Assembly: GCA_946406115.1 (NCBI GenBank)
Contig: OX291558.1
Location: forward strand, 18,530,205 to 18,594,204
DNA length: 64,000 nt
Direction of reading: 5' to 3'
Source of the DNA: Apoda limacodes
Taxonomy: Eukaryota; Arthropoda; Insecta; Lepidoptera; Limacodidae
Below, piece after piece: positions 36,335-48,900 of the stretch. The notes beneath the pieces are model-generated. The model was not told the origin of the DNA, did no database searches, and saw only the letters and a list, made by a program, of their open reading frames with translations. Made by a program: the position numbers and the translations under genes. Position 1 is the first letter of the stretch. Each line of letters opens with the position of its first letter.

Positions 36335-37370
36335 TATATTCGTGGATAATCTCTGAAACTACTTAACGACTTTTTTATTTCTTTCCCTATTTACGTTATT
36401 ATTACGAAATGTTTTATGTTAAAAAGTACAGGATAAGTAATAAAGAACTCCTCGTCACCCTAAAATCTAGATCCTACCAGCAATGAGGGTAAAGTACATA
36501 CAAGTAAAAGAATCTCAAACTACTTAAATTTCTACTGCAATGCCAATATTCGTTCACGTGACTCGACCTACTTAGATAATTTTGTGAAATTCTCCAGATA
36601 CGGGATTTACTCAAACCCTTGGCCGTTTTATCCCCACTAATACTATATCCATCAACATACGCTTATACGCTTAAAACCGTAGTGTGTATTTACCTGTAAA
36701 TATGTATGTACCTGTAAATGAACACACAAAAATCAAACACCAACTCTTATTTGACAACATTTATTATACTTTCATCAAAAGTAAAATTTAAAAATTATTA
36801 TTTAAACATAGGGTATTATATTTATACCTACGTTGATTATCTCTGAAACTACTAAACGACTTTTTTAAAAGATATAATGCGAATTTGTTTCTTGTATATA
36901 CCCCTCTATAAAAAAACCCTCGTCACCCTAAAATCTCTATTTACCAGGAATGAGGGTTATAGTACATACAAGTTAAGGATTTCGAACGACTTAAATTTCT
37001 ACTTTAATGCCGATTTTCGTAGTTTTCACGTGATCGACTTAGACAATTTTGTGGAATTCTCCAGTTAGGGGATTTACTCAATTCTGTGGCCGTTACATCG
37101 CCACGGTTTATTTGAAAATTACTTAGAAGTAATAACGGCCTGCAGTTAATTTATTGTCTCAACGGGTCTCTATATTTTGGTCCTTACTCCAAATACTATT
37201 TCTATCAACATACGTTTTTCTCATAACCATTGTGCGTATTTAAACCTGTAAATGAACACACAAAAATCAAACGCCAACTCTTATTTGAAAACATCATTTA
37301 TTATACTTTCATCAAAAGTAAAATTTAAAAATTAAATATTTAAACATAGGTACTCCTGCATAAGTGTGAG
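36335..37370. repeat. direct duplication of an about 500-base unit
   Basis: Two diverged copies, about 36335-36812 and 36832-37365. Shared blocks in order: atctctgaaactac.taacga, ctcgtcaccctaaaatct, atgagggt.a.agtacatac, aattctccag, gtaaatgaacacacaaaaat and tatactttcatcaaaagtaa. Confidence 0.85.
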
Positions 37371-40120
37371 TTACAGTCACCATACTACATACGTTCGTAT
37401 AATCCCTTACACCTGATTTACACTGCACCCTCACACTACCAACTATACAAAACATAAATACGTAAAACTGAACTAAAAATGTGTCATCGTAGACTAAAGT
37501 TTAAAAAAAAATAAAGAACACATAAGTATTGCTTATAAAACGATTTGTGAAGAATTGGCAGTAAAATTATCGTAAATACGATTATTATTTAAGGAAAAAA
37601 ATCAAAAGTGCTTACTTAGCTTTAAGCATGAATTACTTATTATAAATATTCGACACTGCGACGTTGCATTTCGAAAACATGATCTCTAGTCTATGGTCTA
37701 CTAAATGCCTCTTATAATTAATTAAATCATTAAGAGAATTTCTATTAAATTGATATATTTATACGAAGATTTTATAAATATCGAAAAACAACGTCGAAGT
37801 AATTAATCTAAAGACACTTTTACATAGGAAGTTAGAAGTAAAGTTTTTTGCTTACGTCAATGTCGAATTGCTCACATATAGCAAAGCGGTCCAAAAAAAC
37901 ATCACTGGTTTAAATGCGGTTACAGAACTTAGCTTAGGTACATAGAATTAGAAATATTCAAATTCCGTTTATTGTTATTTGATTGGTCAATTAATAAAAC
38001 TTCTAGAGGTTTCGAATTATCATTTTATTATAATAATGTATTATTTATATGACATGACATACATTTCTAGTTCAACTGAATTTGTTTTTATAAACTATCT
38101 TCATACTTTTTTATTATATATAAATAAATAAAATATATATGTATATTCTCAATTTAAATTTAAATCTTATAATCATTAAGTTTATAAATAGCGTAGCATT
38201 TTTAATTCTTTAATATATATTTATTATTGAAATTAAATCCTTAATTTTTGCTATAATTTTCATAACAATTACACATTTCAGGGTGGGATCCATACATTCT
38301 GGAAAAATTATAACATTATTTACGTCCGATATCATTTTTTTTTAAATAATAAGTTATAGACGAAGGCAAAAATAATTCACTCCAACAACGAGCAGTCTTA
38401 AATAACGTTCCTTTGTACGCAACAAAAATAATAATAAAAAAACAATTGTCAATACGACAGCCCTCAGTGCCGCATGTCGAAAACGGATTTATTTCGTCAT
38501 TAGCAAAGCTTACAGTAAGCAAGCGTTTCGAGAAATTAGCGTCCGTCGTTTCCGTACAAGATGCGTACGTATTTTACGTACTAAGTGTACGGGCGAGAAC
38601 GCAGCCTGCGTAATGAGAAACGTAGATAGTAAGGTCGATGACGTCACGCGGCTGGGCCCACTGTCTCACCAACGAATTAGCTGTAAAAATTAATTAAATT
38701 TAATAAAATATCCACAAAAATACAAATTATTAATGTCAGAAAGGCCAGTTAATATTTTAGTTAGGCTTTGCATTATAAATCAGCTACATATTAGGTATAT
38801 TCTTTAAAAACATGCAAGACATGCAAGAGTTACTGTAGCTTGGTAGTTGAGTTATTAGATTTGATAGTCCAAATATTTTTTTCAATTATATATGTTACTT
38901 TATTATATTCCACTTGCTATTAGAAACGTAAGTAATTCGACATATTTAGAAATTTTTGTTTTCCAGTGTTTTAGTCAGAAATAAAAACGACCATTTTTTT
39001 GACGTGACAACGTCTTATAAATTGGTTTGCCGGGTGACACTTCAAGAAACTGCGTTACGCTCCGCTCACGTTATGCGCTCACAATGAGAGCGAGTGAGAG
39101 GCACGCGGCATGGTTAGCCCGCCTAAGAGCGAGAGAGACAGACATAAAAAGTGAAAGGCACAAGTTGTCACGATTCCGGACGGTTGTCCGACACTATTTT
39201 TTGTCTTTTTTTGAAATAATACTATATTTAGTTTTCGAGAAATTTAATATTTTCTGCTGGCCCCAATTTCAAAGCGCTTAGACGGCGAATTTTTAAAATT
39301 ATTTTCTTAGTGCTGTCCTCTATAACCAAAGGCAGCTCCCGTACATGATCAAAAGAATCTCCCCTGCATATTACCCTAAAAATTTCAAATCTCTCACCTC
39401 TAATTTAGGCTATGCTTTTATTATCACTCAATCAGCAAAACAACGTTTTTAATTTAGATGATTAAGAAATGCATTTTTTATGAAGATGATGATGTACTCG
39501 TAATGATGTCTGATGGTGATTATTTTATGTGTTTTTAGTGATAATAAGTTAATCCCAAAAAACAATTTATTCAATATACATTTCAAATAACGATGCTTAT
39601 AATTTCATCTTCGAATAATGAAAGGACTGACATAATGTAACTTAATACAACTTTTTTGTCAAGAGATGTCAAAATTAAAAAGATTTTTAATATTTGGCAC
39701 TTCGAGCCGGATAAATGACATAATTAGGTATTAAAGAATAATTAGTATAGAAATAACATGCGTCATGCAATTCTCAAGGTAAAAACTATACTACCGTGTA
39801 TCATAAAATATAAATCCTTTTCCAATAGAGAGGCCTGTGCCCCTGTAGTGGGAGAAAACAACAACTGAGGTAACAAAAAATTAAACATAGAAAAAAATGA
39901 AAATCTCAAATCTCCAGCGGAAAAGTTAACGAGTGAACAAACAAGGAATATGCGGATAAATATTTTGTATAGGTCGAAAGAAGTCAAAGCAAGAAAGATA
40001 GCAAGAGTTCTTGTATATTGTTAAGAAGAATAGAAAGTTTTTATTTCCGGTTAATTATAACCAATTTGCAAAGTGTTTAAAGCTCATATTGCCTATTTCA
40101 TAAGAATACTCTACTGAGTG
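37371..40120. other. intergenic region between protease homologue and beta-spectrin
   Basis: AT-rich. A CG-richer patch (38460-38660) carries a TGACGTCA (CRE) palindrome at 38639-38646. A second CG-richer patch lies near 39040-39180. No exon is supported. Part may belong to the beta-spectrin 3' UTR. Confidence 0.4.
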
Positions 40121-40144
40121 AAGAGCCGCCGCTCCATGAGAATA

Positions 40145-41150
40145 ACCCAAATAATAAATCATGAGTATAAAGAAAGAGAAAAAATTCCTTCGAGCGTTTC
40201 CGATAGTTCACTATTATAATTTTTTAAACAATAAAAAGCTAAATTTGCTTTTTCATCAATCGGTTTACTTAAATAGTAGGAATGCTACGGCTAAAATAAA
40301 ACAGATGTTAGTCCTCAACAAAAAGAATAAGATTAAAACTGTCCATTTAAAGCCAATTTTACCATGCTATGTGCTAATGATAAAGGAGGCATGATATCTT
40401 ATTGCCAAACTGATTTCTGTGTGATGGAAATTAAAGAAGAAATTTAATAATTCGAACTAAAGATTACATTATCACAATTTTCCCATTATGTGCACTTATG
40501 TTTCGACAATATTATTTCTATTTCTTAATTTTCTCGATGACAGCTCCTGTGGAAACTTAAACGAGCGTCTTTTTTACATTATGTATACATTATGTAATAA
40601 AAATATGATGCTTACGCACGAACAAGGATGTTGGTCCTCAACAAAAGAAAAAGAATTAAAACTGACCGTTCAAAGCCAATTTTTTCTATGCCATGTTCTA
40701 ATGATAAAGGAGGCAAGATAACTTATTGCCAAACTGATTTCTGTATGATGAAAAAGAAGACATTTGATAATTCGAACCAAAGATTTCAATAACACAATTT
40801 TCCCATTTTGTGCACTTATGTTGTGAATGTTGTGACTTTAAAGGAGTCCGATAGTTCACTACTATAATATTTTAAACAATAAAAAGCTAAATTTGCTTTT
40901 TCATCAATGGGTTTACTTAATTAGTAGGAATGCTACGGCTAAAATAAAACAGATGTTGGTCCCAACAAAAAGAAAAAGAATTAAAATTGACCGTTCAAAG
41001 CCAATATTTTATCCATGTTCTAATGATAAAGGAGGCAAGATAACTTATTGCCAAACTGATTTCTGGATAATGAAAAAGAAGACATTTGATCATTCGAACC
41101 AAAGATTTCAATAACACAATTTTCCCATTTTGTGCACTTATGTTATGACT
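40145..41150. repeat. three direct copies of an about 300-base unit 3' of beta-spectrin
   Basis: Copies at about 40190-40500, 40620-40825 (partial) and 40850-41150. Shared blocks: ggaatgctacggctaaaata, gttcaaagccaat, ctaatgataaaggaggca, ttattgccaaactgatttct and cacaattttcccatt. Copy 3 has a 73-codon frame with CSNDKGGKITYCQTDF; copy 2 keeps the same reading in a shifted frame; copy 1 is broken by TGA. Confidence 0.85.
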
Positions 41151-41315
41151 AACGACTAACACAATAAACAACAGCAAACTTCTTAAAAGTGATGAAGAAA
41201 GAAGAGCGCTAAACATTTGGTCCTTCGAGCCTGATAGTTTATAAAACAATGTTTGAAGCACATAAATCAATTCGCCCACTATGTATCATGCGTCATGCTC
41301 TACCGGGTGAGGAAG

Positions 41316-42972
41316 CTACGGCGAAAATAAGAACACGAGCGTTCCAACTGACTTCTTCTTAAGGGTGAAGAAGGAGCGACGTTTAGGTTCCGCCTGGGCA
41401 GGAGCTGGCAGCGTGTGGGACCGAGCGGCTGGTGCGGAAGTGCGTGCGCGGAGACCCTCCAGCCACCAGGACATTTCTGCGTCGTCGTGAGCTTGCATAA
41501 GGAATTCAGCGCCTGATGACAATCTGTACAAAAGTTATTTGTTAACGTGTTGACTGGCTATTTCAGTATTTTTGAAGAAAAAAATTATCAAAATCATCAT
41601 TGATTGTTTTAATTCCGGAAACTGATAAGAACTTTTATCTTATCCATCTTTTGAAAGATTTTATGTAGAAACTACTTAAGACTTGTTAATTAATTGTTAA
41701 ACCATTATAAATCAATGGATGAATATTATATTAAACTCGCTGTAGCAGCGAACGTTGTTTCGGGATAGCATAAACTACATAAATTGCTAAAAAATTGTAT
41801 TCAACCTCAGTCGCCATCCCTATCCCGAAAACACACAAACTCAACTAAGAAAACCTTTATTTTTTTTAAACAACTCACTTTTCACCAATTGTAAAACGGT
41901 TGCAGTAATTTAAATACCTTTGCCGGCGTGCGCACACCTCACCAAAGTTTTTTTCGCAATCGATTGAACGCATACAAGAAATGTACAGAAGAAAGATAAA
42001 GACTTATTTAAATATGGTAATACAATTTCGTACAGATACAAAAATTTTATATAGTTACCTTAGCCGGAAGACGTGCTTCTTCTTGGTGTAATTAGCAGCA
42101 ACTTCGACTGTGGCACCGGTAAGATCTAGCGGCGGCTCTCCACGCCAGTACTGGTCTGGCGAAGTCTTATACGCCTTCTGGTCTTTGTAGAATGACATCC
42201 GACCTTCCCTTGCCACTATATACACTTTGTCCCACGACCTGTTTTATCACAAATAGTAATGTTTTTATTCATCATACATTCTTGCCTGCCACTGCATTCA
42301 ACACAGGTGTTTTAGGCAAGATTACCAAACAGTGCTTAAGAACATAGTACTTAAGAAACAAAGTGATTTCACTAAATGAATTGCTTATCAATTGAACCAG
42401 AGAATTTGAAGATACTTAACAAAAAAGAAAAAAATAGATACATACAGATCACTAAGAAAAGCAAATTGTAAATTATAAACCGATTCAGACCTATTTTTTC
42501 TAGTTCATCACGAACTGGCACAGGGATATATTATATCAATAAAGACTTATAAAGCCACCTAAGTCCACATACACTGCTATCAGAAACAGTGTTGCGGCAT
42601 TAGGACTACCTCCTGTCACTCAGGACTAAAGTGCTATACTAAAAACAGGCTACTCCCCAAATTATAATGTGTGTGAGTGTGTATCCAGCCACTGGTTACC
42701 CCTTGCTAGGGGAGCGAATTGAACCGTCGAGTTACACATACACATAACTTTAATACACTGCATGTATTATCAATCTGCGCGAAAAAGTCGATGCAACACT
42801 GCTTAAACTTTAATGGAAATGGTTATAATATTTTTGAAAATTCATCAAGGCAAGTTTCATCATATTTTAAACACCAACCTGTTGGAGGCACGTTTAGCAG
42901 CCGATTCCCATTCATGTTTGCGGACTAGCGTACCTTCTACGCCCTCGTCATCACTCGCAGGACTAGCGCCCT
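41316..42972 (-). CDS. beta-Spec: beta-spectrin PH domain and C-terminus
   Basis: Three exons (42972-42879, 42238-42059, 41523-41316). They start [20 protein letters not shown], then [36 protein letters not shown] and [20 protein letters not shown], the strands and C-terminal helix of the spectrin PH domain, which binds phosphoinositides. After it come SHTLPAP and [13 protein letters not shown], both also in the fly protein. Here the frame continues with [11 protein letters not shown] before TAG, a short hydrophobic tail I do not recall in fly. Phases 1, 2, 2 match. Confidence 0.93.
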
Positions 42973-45900
42973 CTGCACATAACAACTTTATTGCTAACCT
43001 AATATCCTAGTTTCTTTAACATATAAAAAAAAACTAAATTACAAATGTTCTCCCTTTTATACAAATCACAAGTGATGGGTTTGATATGTTTCGGCATACA
43101 AATCTTTTAAAGAAATACTGTCTATGAATAAAATATACTTTATTGATAAAAATATCAACAAAAACAAAAATCATAAAACCATGCGCGCACGAACATAACA
43201 ACACACTCAAAGCATTCGTCGCAAACTTTTTACAAGTTCTAGGCATCATGTGGTAGTGGATGGAAGGATGAATATACAGTTTTTTTTATGTTGATCACAG
43301 AATTTTCAAACGGAAGAATGGATATGCAGCTTTTTACGTTGAACACAAAAGTTTTTGCATGGAAGAAAGGATATAAAGCTTTTTATGTTGAACACTAAGA
43401 TTTTTGCATGGAAGAATAGATATATATAGTTTTTTTGAACTTTGCACTCAAAATTTGCGGTTGGAATAATGGATATACAGCTTTTTACGTCGAATACAGA
43501 AACATTTGTTGTATGAATGGATAAAAAGTTAAAGTTTCTCCATAATTTTCTACATTCTATCAAAAAAAGGAATTTGCTGTTCTGTTGTTTGATGGCGCTC
43601 ATCATTTCTCTTAACCTTATCTTTAAATCGATAATTGAGCTTTACTGCTGCTTTTTTATCAGTACCTACCTTACCTTAACTGGTATACCGAAGTTTCTAT
43701 TTATTATCATCATTAGGTATTTGATTTTGGTAATTTCATGTAATATTCAAAAATTTTGTGCTTATGCTATATAACTCGGCTTGTCTTATAGCAAAATATA
43801 TTTTCTTGGTCACTTGGACCCGCATTTTACATAAATTTGCAACCATGTCGGATCACAGGGCATAATTAAGACTATTCTAGTACTGCAAAAAAGGCGGACC
43901 ATGGTAGTTGTCGGATAACTAAAAATAAAAAAAAAAAACAGATTAAATTATTTTCAAGCAGTGTTTGTAAAAAAACTTTTATACGTAAAATGCATTAACA
44001 GTCAGTTAACTCTTGACAGTGTAAATTAAAAATTTCCTGTTCATTGTACTGCAACAGGTGTTTCCTTTCCATCCACTACGATCAGTTACCACACCACAAG
44101 TACCTTCATCATCACTGTAATGGGATCCGCTGAGCAATTTCTTCGCAGTTCGCCAGCGGAAGCTTCGGAATGGCGACTTGCTTCGAGACCGCGACTTCAT
44201 CTTACCGGAACTCGAAGGCGTCGCTGGAGTCGAACTAGACCCGGGAGCTATTCCAGTAATTTTGGAACGGATCGTGTAGGAGCCAAGGAGTTATTAAAAG
44301 AAAAGGGAACGGTGCGTCAAATGATAAAGAGTTAATATGTAAATGGGAAATGAAGTGGAATTGTAGATTTTAAGATACAAAGTGCCAGGAATAATAAACA
44401 AGGGTAGGGAAAAAAACAAAAAAAAAATTACGAATAATTTAAAGCAACAATAAACATTGCAGCAAAAAAAAACAAAAAGCATATTTCATGCCAAGTAAAA
44501 ATTTAATTTTGACTTGAATTCTTATGATATTGAACTTGAATTCTTATGATATTGAACGTAAAATGTGTAAGATACACAAAAACACAGTTGTTAATGTTAT
44601 GTATGACAGATGGCATGCGTAGACAAACATGTAAGAGTTTACATACAGATAACACTCTCTTATCATTCTCCATTCCAAGTATATTTCTAGACTAATTACT
44701 ACGATTTCTACAATTTATGTCTCGAATGGAATTTCTGATTCACTGCATATAAAATACTTAAGGACGCATACTGTTTTACCATCTATCTGATGCATCTAAA
44801 TTACTACCGTTTCTGGCTCCATATTCCAGCGTTTTATTCATTTAGTTAGAAATAAAAAAGTTTTATTCAAATTATTATCAAAAAATCTTTCCATTCAAGA
44901 CAAAAAATACTGGTACTAGTTAGAACTACGTGTAAATATCTACAGTACTCACTGGATGTGCGTGCAGGTTTAGCAGGGGTCTGCTTGGAAGACGAGGGTC
45001 GGGGCGGGGACTGTTGTAGCGCCGCAGGGGTCACGAGGCTCGCAGGCATGGGGCCACGAGACCCCTCGGGGGAAGACGGGGTCGTGGGCCTTGAGCCGGG
45101 GCTACTCGGTTCTGCATGCATTTATATCTACGTGCTAGTTACGTCTAAACTACGTGCATTCATGCTATGTTATGCACTACATGCTATAAACTACTTCTGC
45201 GCGGAAAAAAACGTCAAATATATCACGAACTAGTATTAGGACTAGAATTCAAACTATTTATAATTCACACTAAGAGCATGCATAGTTCAACAATATTTAA
45301 GACTTAAACCTTACCAGTTAATAAGAGATTTTGGTACTGGTTTAATAGAATTGATTGGGAATTCACATTGATTGGGAAATAAGTACATTGTCTTAGTTGT
45401 AATAAAACTTTTTTAGTATGGTGTACAGTTCATATGTATAAAAATGCAAACCCACGTATAAACAAAAAAAAAACAATATTACATGTATAGATATTATGTC
45501 ATTTAATGAATAATGATTTTTTTTACATATTATACAATTTAAGTGCATATTTATAGTTATTATAAAAAAAATATGTTTATGTGGAAAATAAATTAACTAT
45601 TATATTAAAAGAATATTAAACCATTTCACAGGCAAAGCACAATTGTGTGTTGCATGATAAAGTGTGTGTAAGAGTGTCTGCGAGAGTATGTGAAAGAGCG
45701 TGTACGTATGTGCAAATGTGTGAATAGAGCAACAGACAGATATAAGCAAGTAAACAAATAGGTACCTACCTTTTAGAAGACGGCATCATTAATTACAAAA
45801 CGGCACTTTCTTTCAAAATAGATTATTTTACGAATGTTAATAAAAAGAAGGCAAAACAGAAAGAGACACAAGATGTAGCAAATAGAATAGACAAAGACAG

Positions 45901-48900
45901 AATATCAAACCATCACCGTGATTAGCATTAAAGGACGATCACATAATATGTATATGTAATAGATAAGATTGATGTAATTTTAGAGCATGAATTTATAATA
46001 CCAATAATAATGAATAAAAATTATGGAAACATTAAATCTAAATTTTAAAATCGAACTCAGTAGACGCGATACTTTTAGCATCGATGACAAGCGATTTATT
46101 GACTGCATCGATGCTTTATCGCGTTTTGGCGACTTGGCACATACAGAACGTGTTTCGGTCGACTGTAGTTTGTATTGGTGCACGCTAAAGCGTTCGGACG
46201 CTGCATCGAGCTTCTGAAACAACGTCTGGACGTCGGTGTCAAAAGTACCGTGAATGGTGAGGCCGTAAGACAATCGACAATATTTAAAATTCGATTTTAA
46301 TTAGTGCCTACATATTATTTTTGCAGTGTGTAATCCAAAATACATCTGAAATCGTTTGTATCATTACCAATCACCTAAGTGTGAACATTTATTACTAAGT
46401 ACATGTAAACATACATTTAGTTTTATTATTATAAATATAACAAACAATAAATTATAAATGTTGTGATGATTACCAAAACAGTGCAAAAGAAACTGAAAAC
46501 AGTGCTGACAGTAGAATATTAATAAAGAAAACCTACACGAAATACTGAAACCCCCATTTTAAAAAGAGAAAAAATAAACTACATTGAAATTATTCACAAT
46601 CAAATCTACATACTTCCGAGTGTCTACATTCGAGCACAGTGTAACCCGACAAAATTATAAAGAACCCAATTTGAAGACTACCCCCTTTAAGCTCATGCGT
46701 CTAGCCGGGTACGCGTTAAATCGTTAAATTCGGCAGGGTTATAAACAAGCGCTCTGATTACCTGGCTGGGAATGCGGTCGCTCTTGGGCCTTCTCAGCCG
46801 CTTTAGTCGAGGTTCTCCTTACGACTACGCGTGGGCATGTGTGGACAACACATTTATAAATAATCGTTCCTTTTGCAAAATTCCATAGAGCAATGAAACA
46901 GAAGTTCTTTGTTATTTTTTTTTTTGTCAAGAATGCATAGATACAAATTCTTAAGACAATCCGAATTTGCCGTGAAAGTGTGGCCAGTAATAAAATTATA
47001 TCTACCGCCATTTTAACTGAACTAGAGATGATAATTTATAATATTCATATACAATGTATTAACTTACTTATAACTCATAAGAACATATTGAAATAGAAAT
47101 TAAACTAAACAGTAAGAGTTTTAACATATTTATTACACAGAACTGTTTTTTTTTTAATTTAACAAAGTACCTATTATTACATAGCCGATTTCATTGCCCA
47201 TGGGAATGTATAGGAAAACATGAATGAATAAAATCACGCGTAAAAGCGGCAAGCGTTGCCGAGAACCATTTTGTTTTTAAGTGAATAATAATGCAGGCTC
47301 TATAGCAGTGATATTGAGCCAGTTTGCTGTATGAAAGTGACAATTGTATTATTACTCTTGAAGTGATGCTACTTCAGTTTTTTTCTAGTTTAGTATATAG
47401 TATTTTTTTTAAAATTTTAAGTTTCCTCTTAAGGCGAATCTGACCTAAACTTTTTCATACAAACTGTTACATTCAACCTCTTTACTCAAAATGAGTTATC
47501 AACATATAACGCTATGTACCATAATCGCAAACATTGCTTATTGTAATAAATCACTAGCATTGCATAAATGTATATTCTGTCTGATCTTTTCATTTTGCGA
47601 CTACGGTAAATAGCTTTGATAATAACGCATTTCGAGCGGCCAAATGTTTAGATGTGCATTATGCAATGAAATTTCTATGGAAAAGTTCTGTAACAGTTTC
47701 ACCTTAAGTTTAGAATAATAAAAGTAGAGACACTTTATTAAGAATAATACAAGCCACATCACTCTCTATATCGATTGCTGAGCCATTTAGATATAATCAA
47801 AAAGTGCTAACGGTAAAAATAGTTGCAATAAAGATTTTTTCTTAAAACTGCACCTTTGTCGAAACATTTATAAATCTTGACAGCTCTAAAATACGTCAGA
47901 ACGCCATCGATATTTCAACTATTAAACAATTAAGTTAGTAGAAATGGTATTTGTTAAGGTAAAAGTATAGTTTGAACGGTTTGTGCGGATAGACATCGCG
48001 CATGCGTGCTCATATTGCAATCTGTGATTCGGTGTTGTTAATTTTGATTTTTTATCTTATCTGTGTTTTTGATCCTGTACTTATTTATCTATTTCTAGTT
48101 TCAAATTTATTACGTAACGATATTATAGTAATGTTTTTGTTATAACATTAAGTCATACTATTCTTTAACACTTTTACACAAACAGTGAAAATTCATAGAA
48201 TTCTTATGAAAATAACACAATCTTGTTAAGCAACATAAGATTCTGTTATCCTTACGTAACATTCCTTACTATTATATTAAATTCTGTTAACATCAGATCC
48301 CGTTATGTAATATTCGATTTTGTTACGTTAAAGTTTCATCCTCTTCCGTAACATCTCATATTGTTACGTAACAAAAATTTCTGCTACGAACATTTGATTT
48401 AGTTACGTAACAGTTTTATCCTCTTACGTAACATGTCACTTTGTTCCGTAACCACAATTTCTGCTACGTAAATTCAGATTTGGTTACGTTACATCAACAC
48501 CTGATTCTGATGTATCTCTAAACATACCTTGGGACTGTGACGAGTCTTGTGGCTCAGCGGCCGTGTCGACGGCGTCTTGAGCAGCCGCTGCTGCAGCCGC
48601 AGCTTCCGCCGCCTCTCTCGCCTGCCGCTCCCGCTCTGCCGCTTCGGCCGCCTCTTGTCGACGCCTCATTTCTTTCACTTCGAACTATATGACAAGATAA
48701 AACATTAAGATCTTTGTACAAAATAAAGGGATAGCATATCAAGCGCTCCTTTTTTATACCACTAAGGTGGCAAACAAGCTTACGGACCGCCTGATGGTAA
48801 GCGGTCACCGTAGCCTATGGACGCTTGCAACAGCTGGGGTGTCGCTCGCGCGTTGCCGACCCTTCAAAAATCTAATAACTTCTGTTTCTTGTACTTAATG

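Noticed and set aside
38480..38660. CG-rich patch with a CRE as a promoter
   Set aside because: One palindromic TGACGTCA and raised CG are not enough, and no downstream exon was found on either strand.
45660..45800. AAAAG/gtaggt donor-like site and ctctcgcag acceptor-like site
   Set aside because: No in-frame coding segment with symmetric phase could be built between them; the segment is a decayed gtgtgt-rich microsatellite.
46074..46213. Possible further beta-spectrin linker exon after tttcag at 46214 ([20 protein letters not shown])
   Set aside because: The frame is open only in phase 0, whereas the upstream exon leaves phase 1; in phase 1 it hits TAG after nine codons. The donor is weak.
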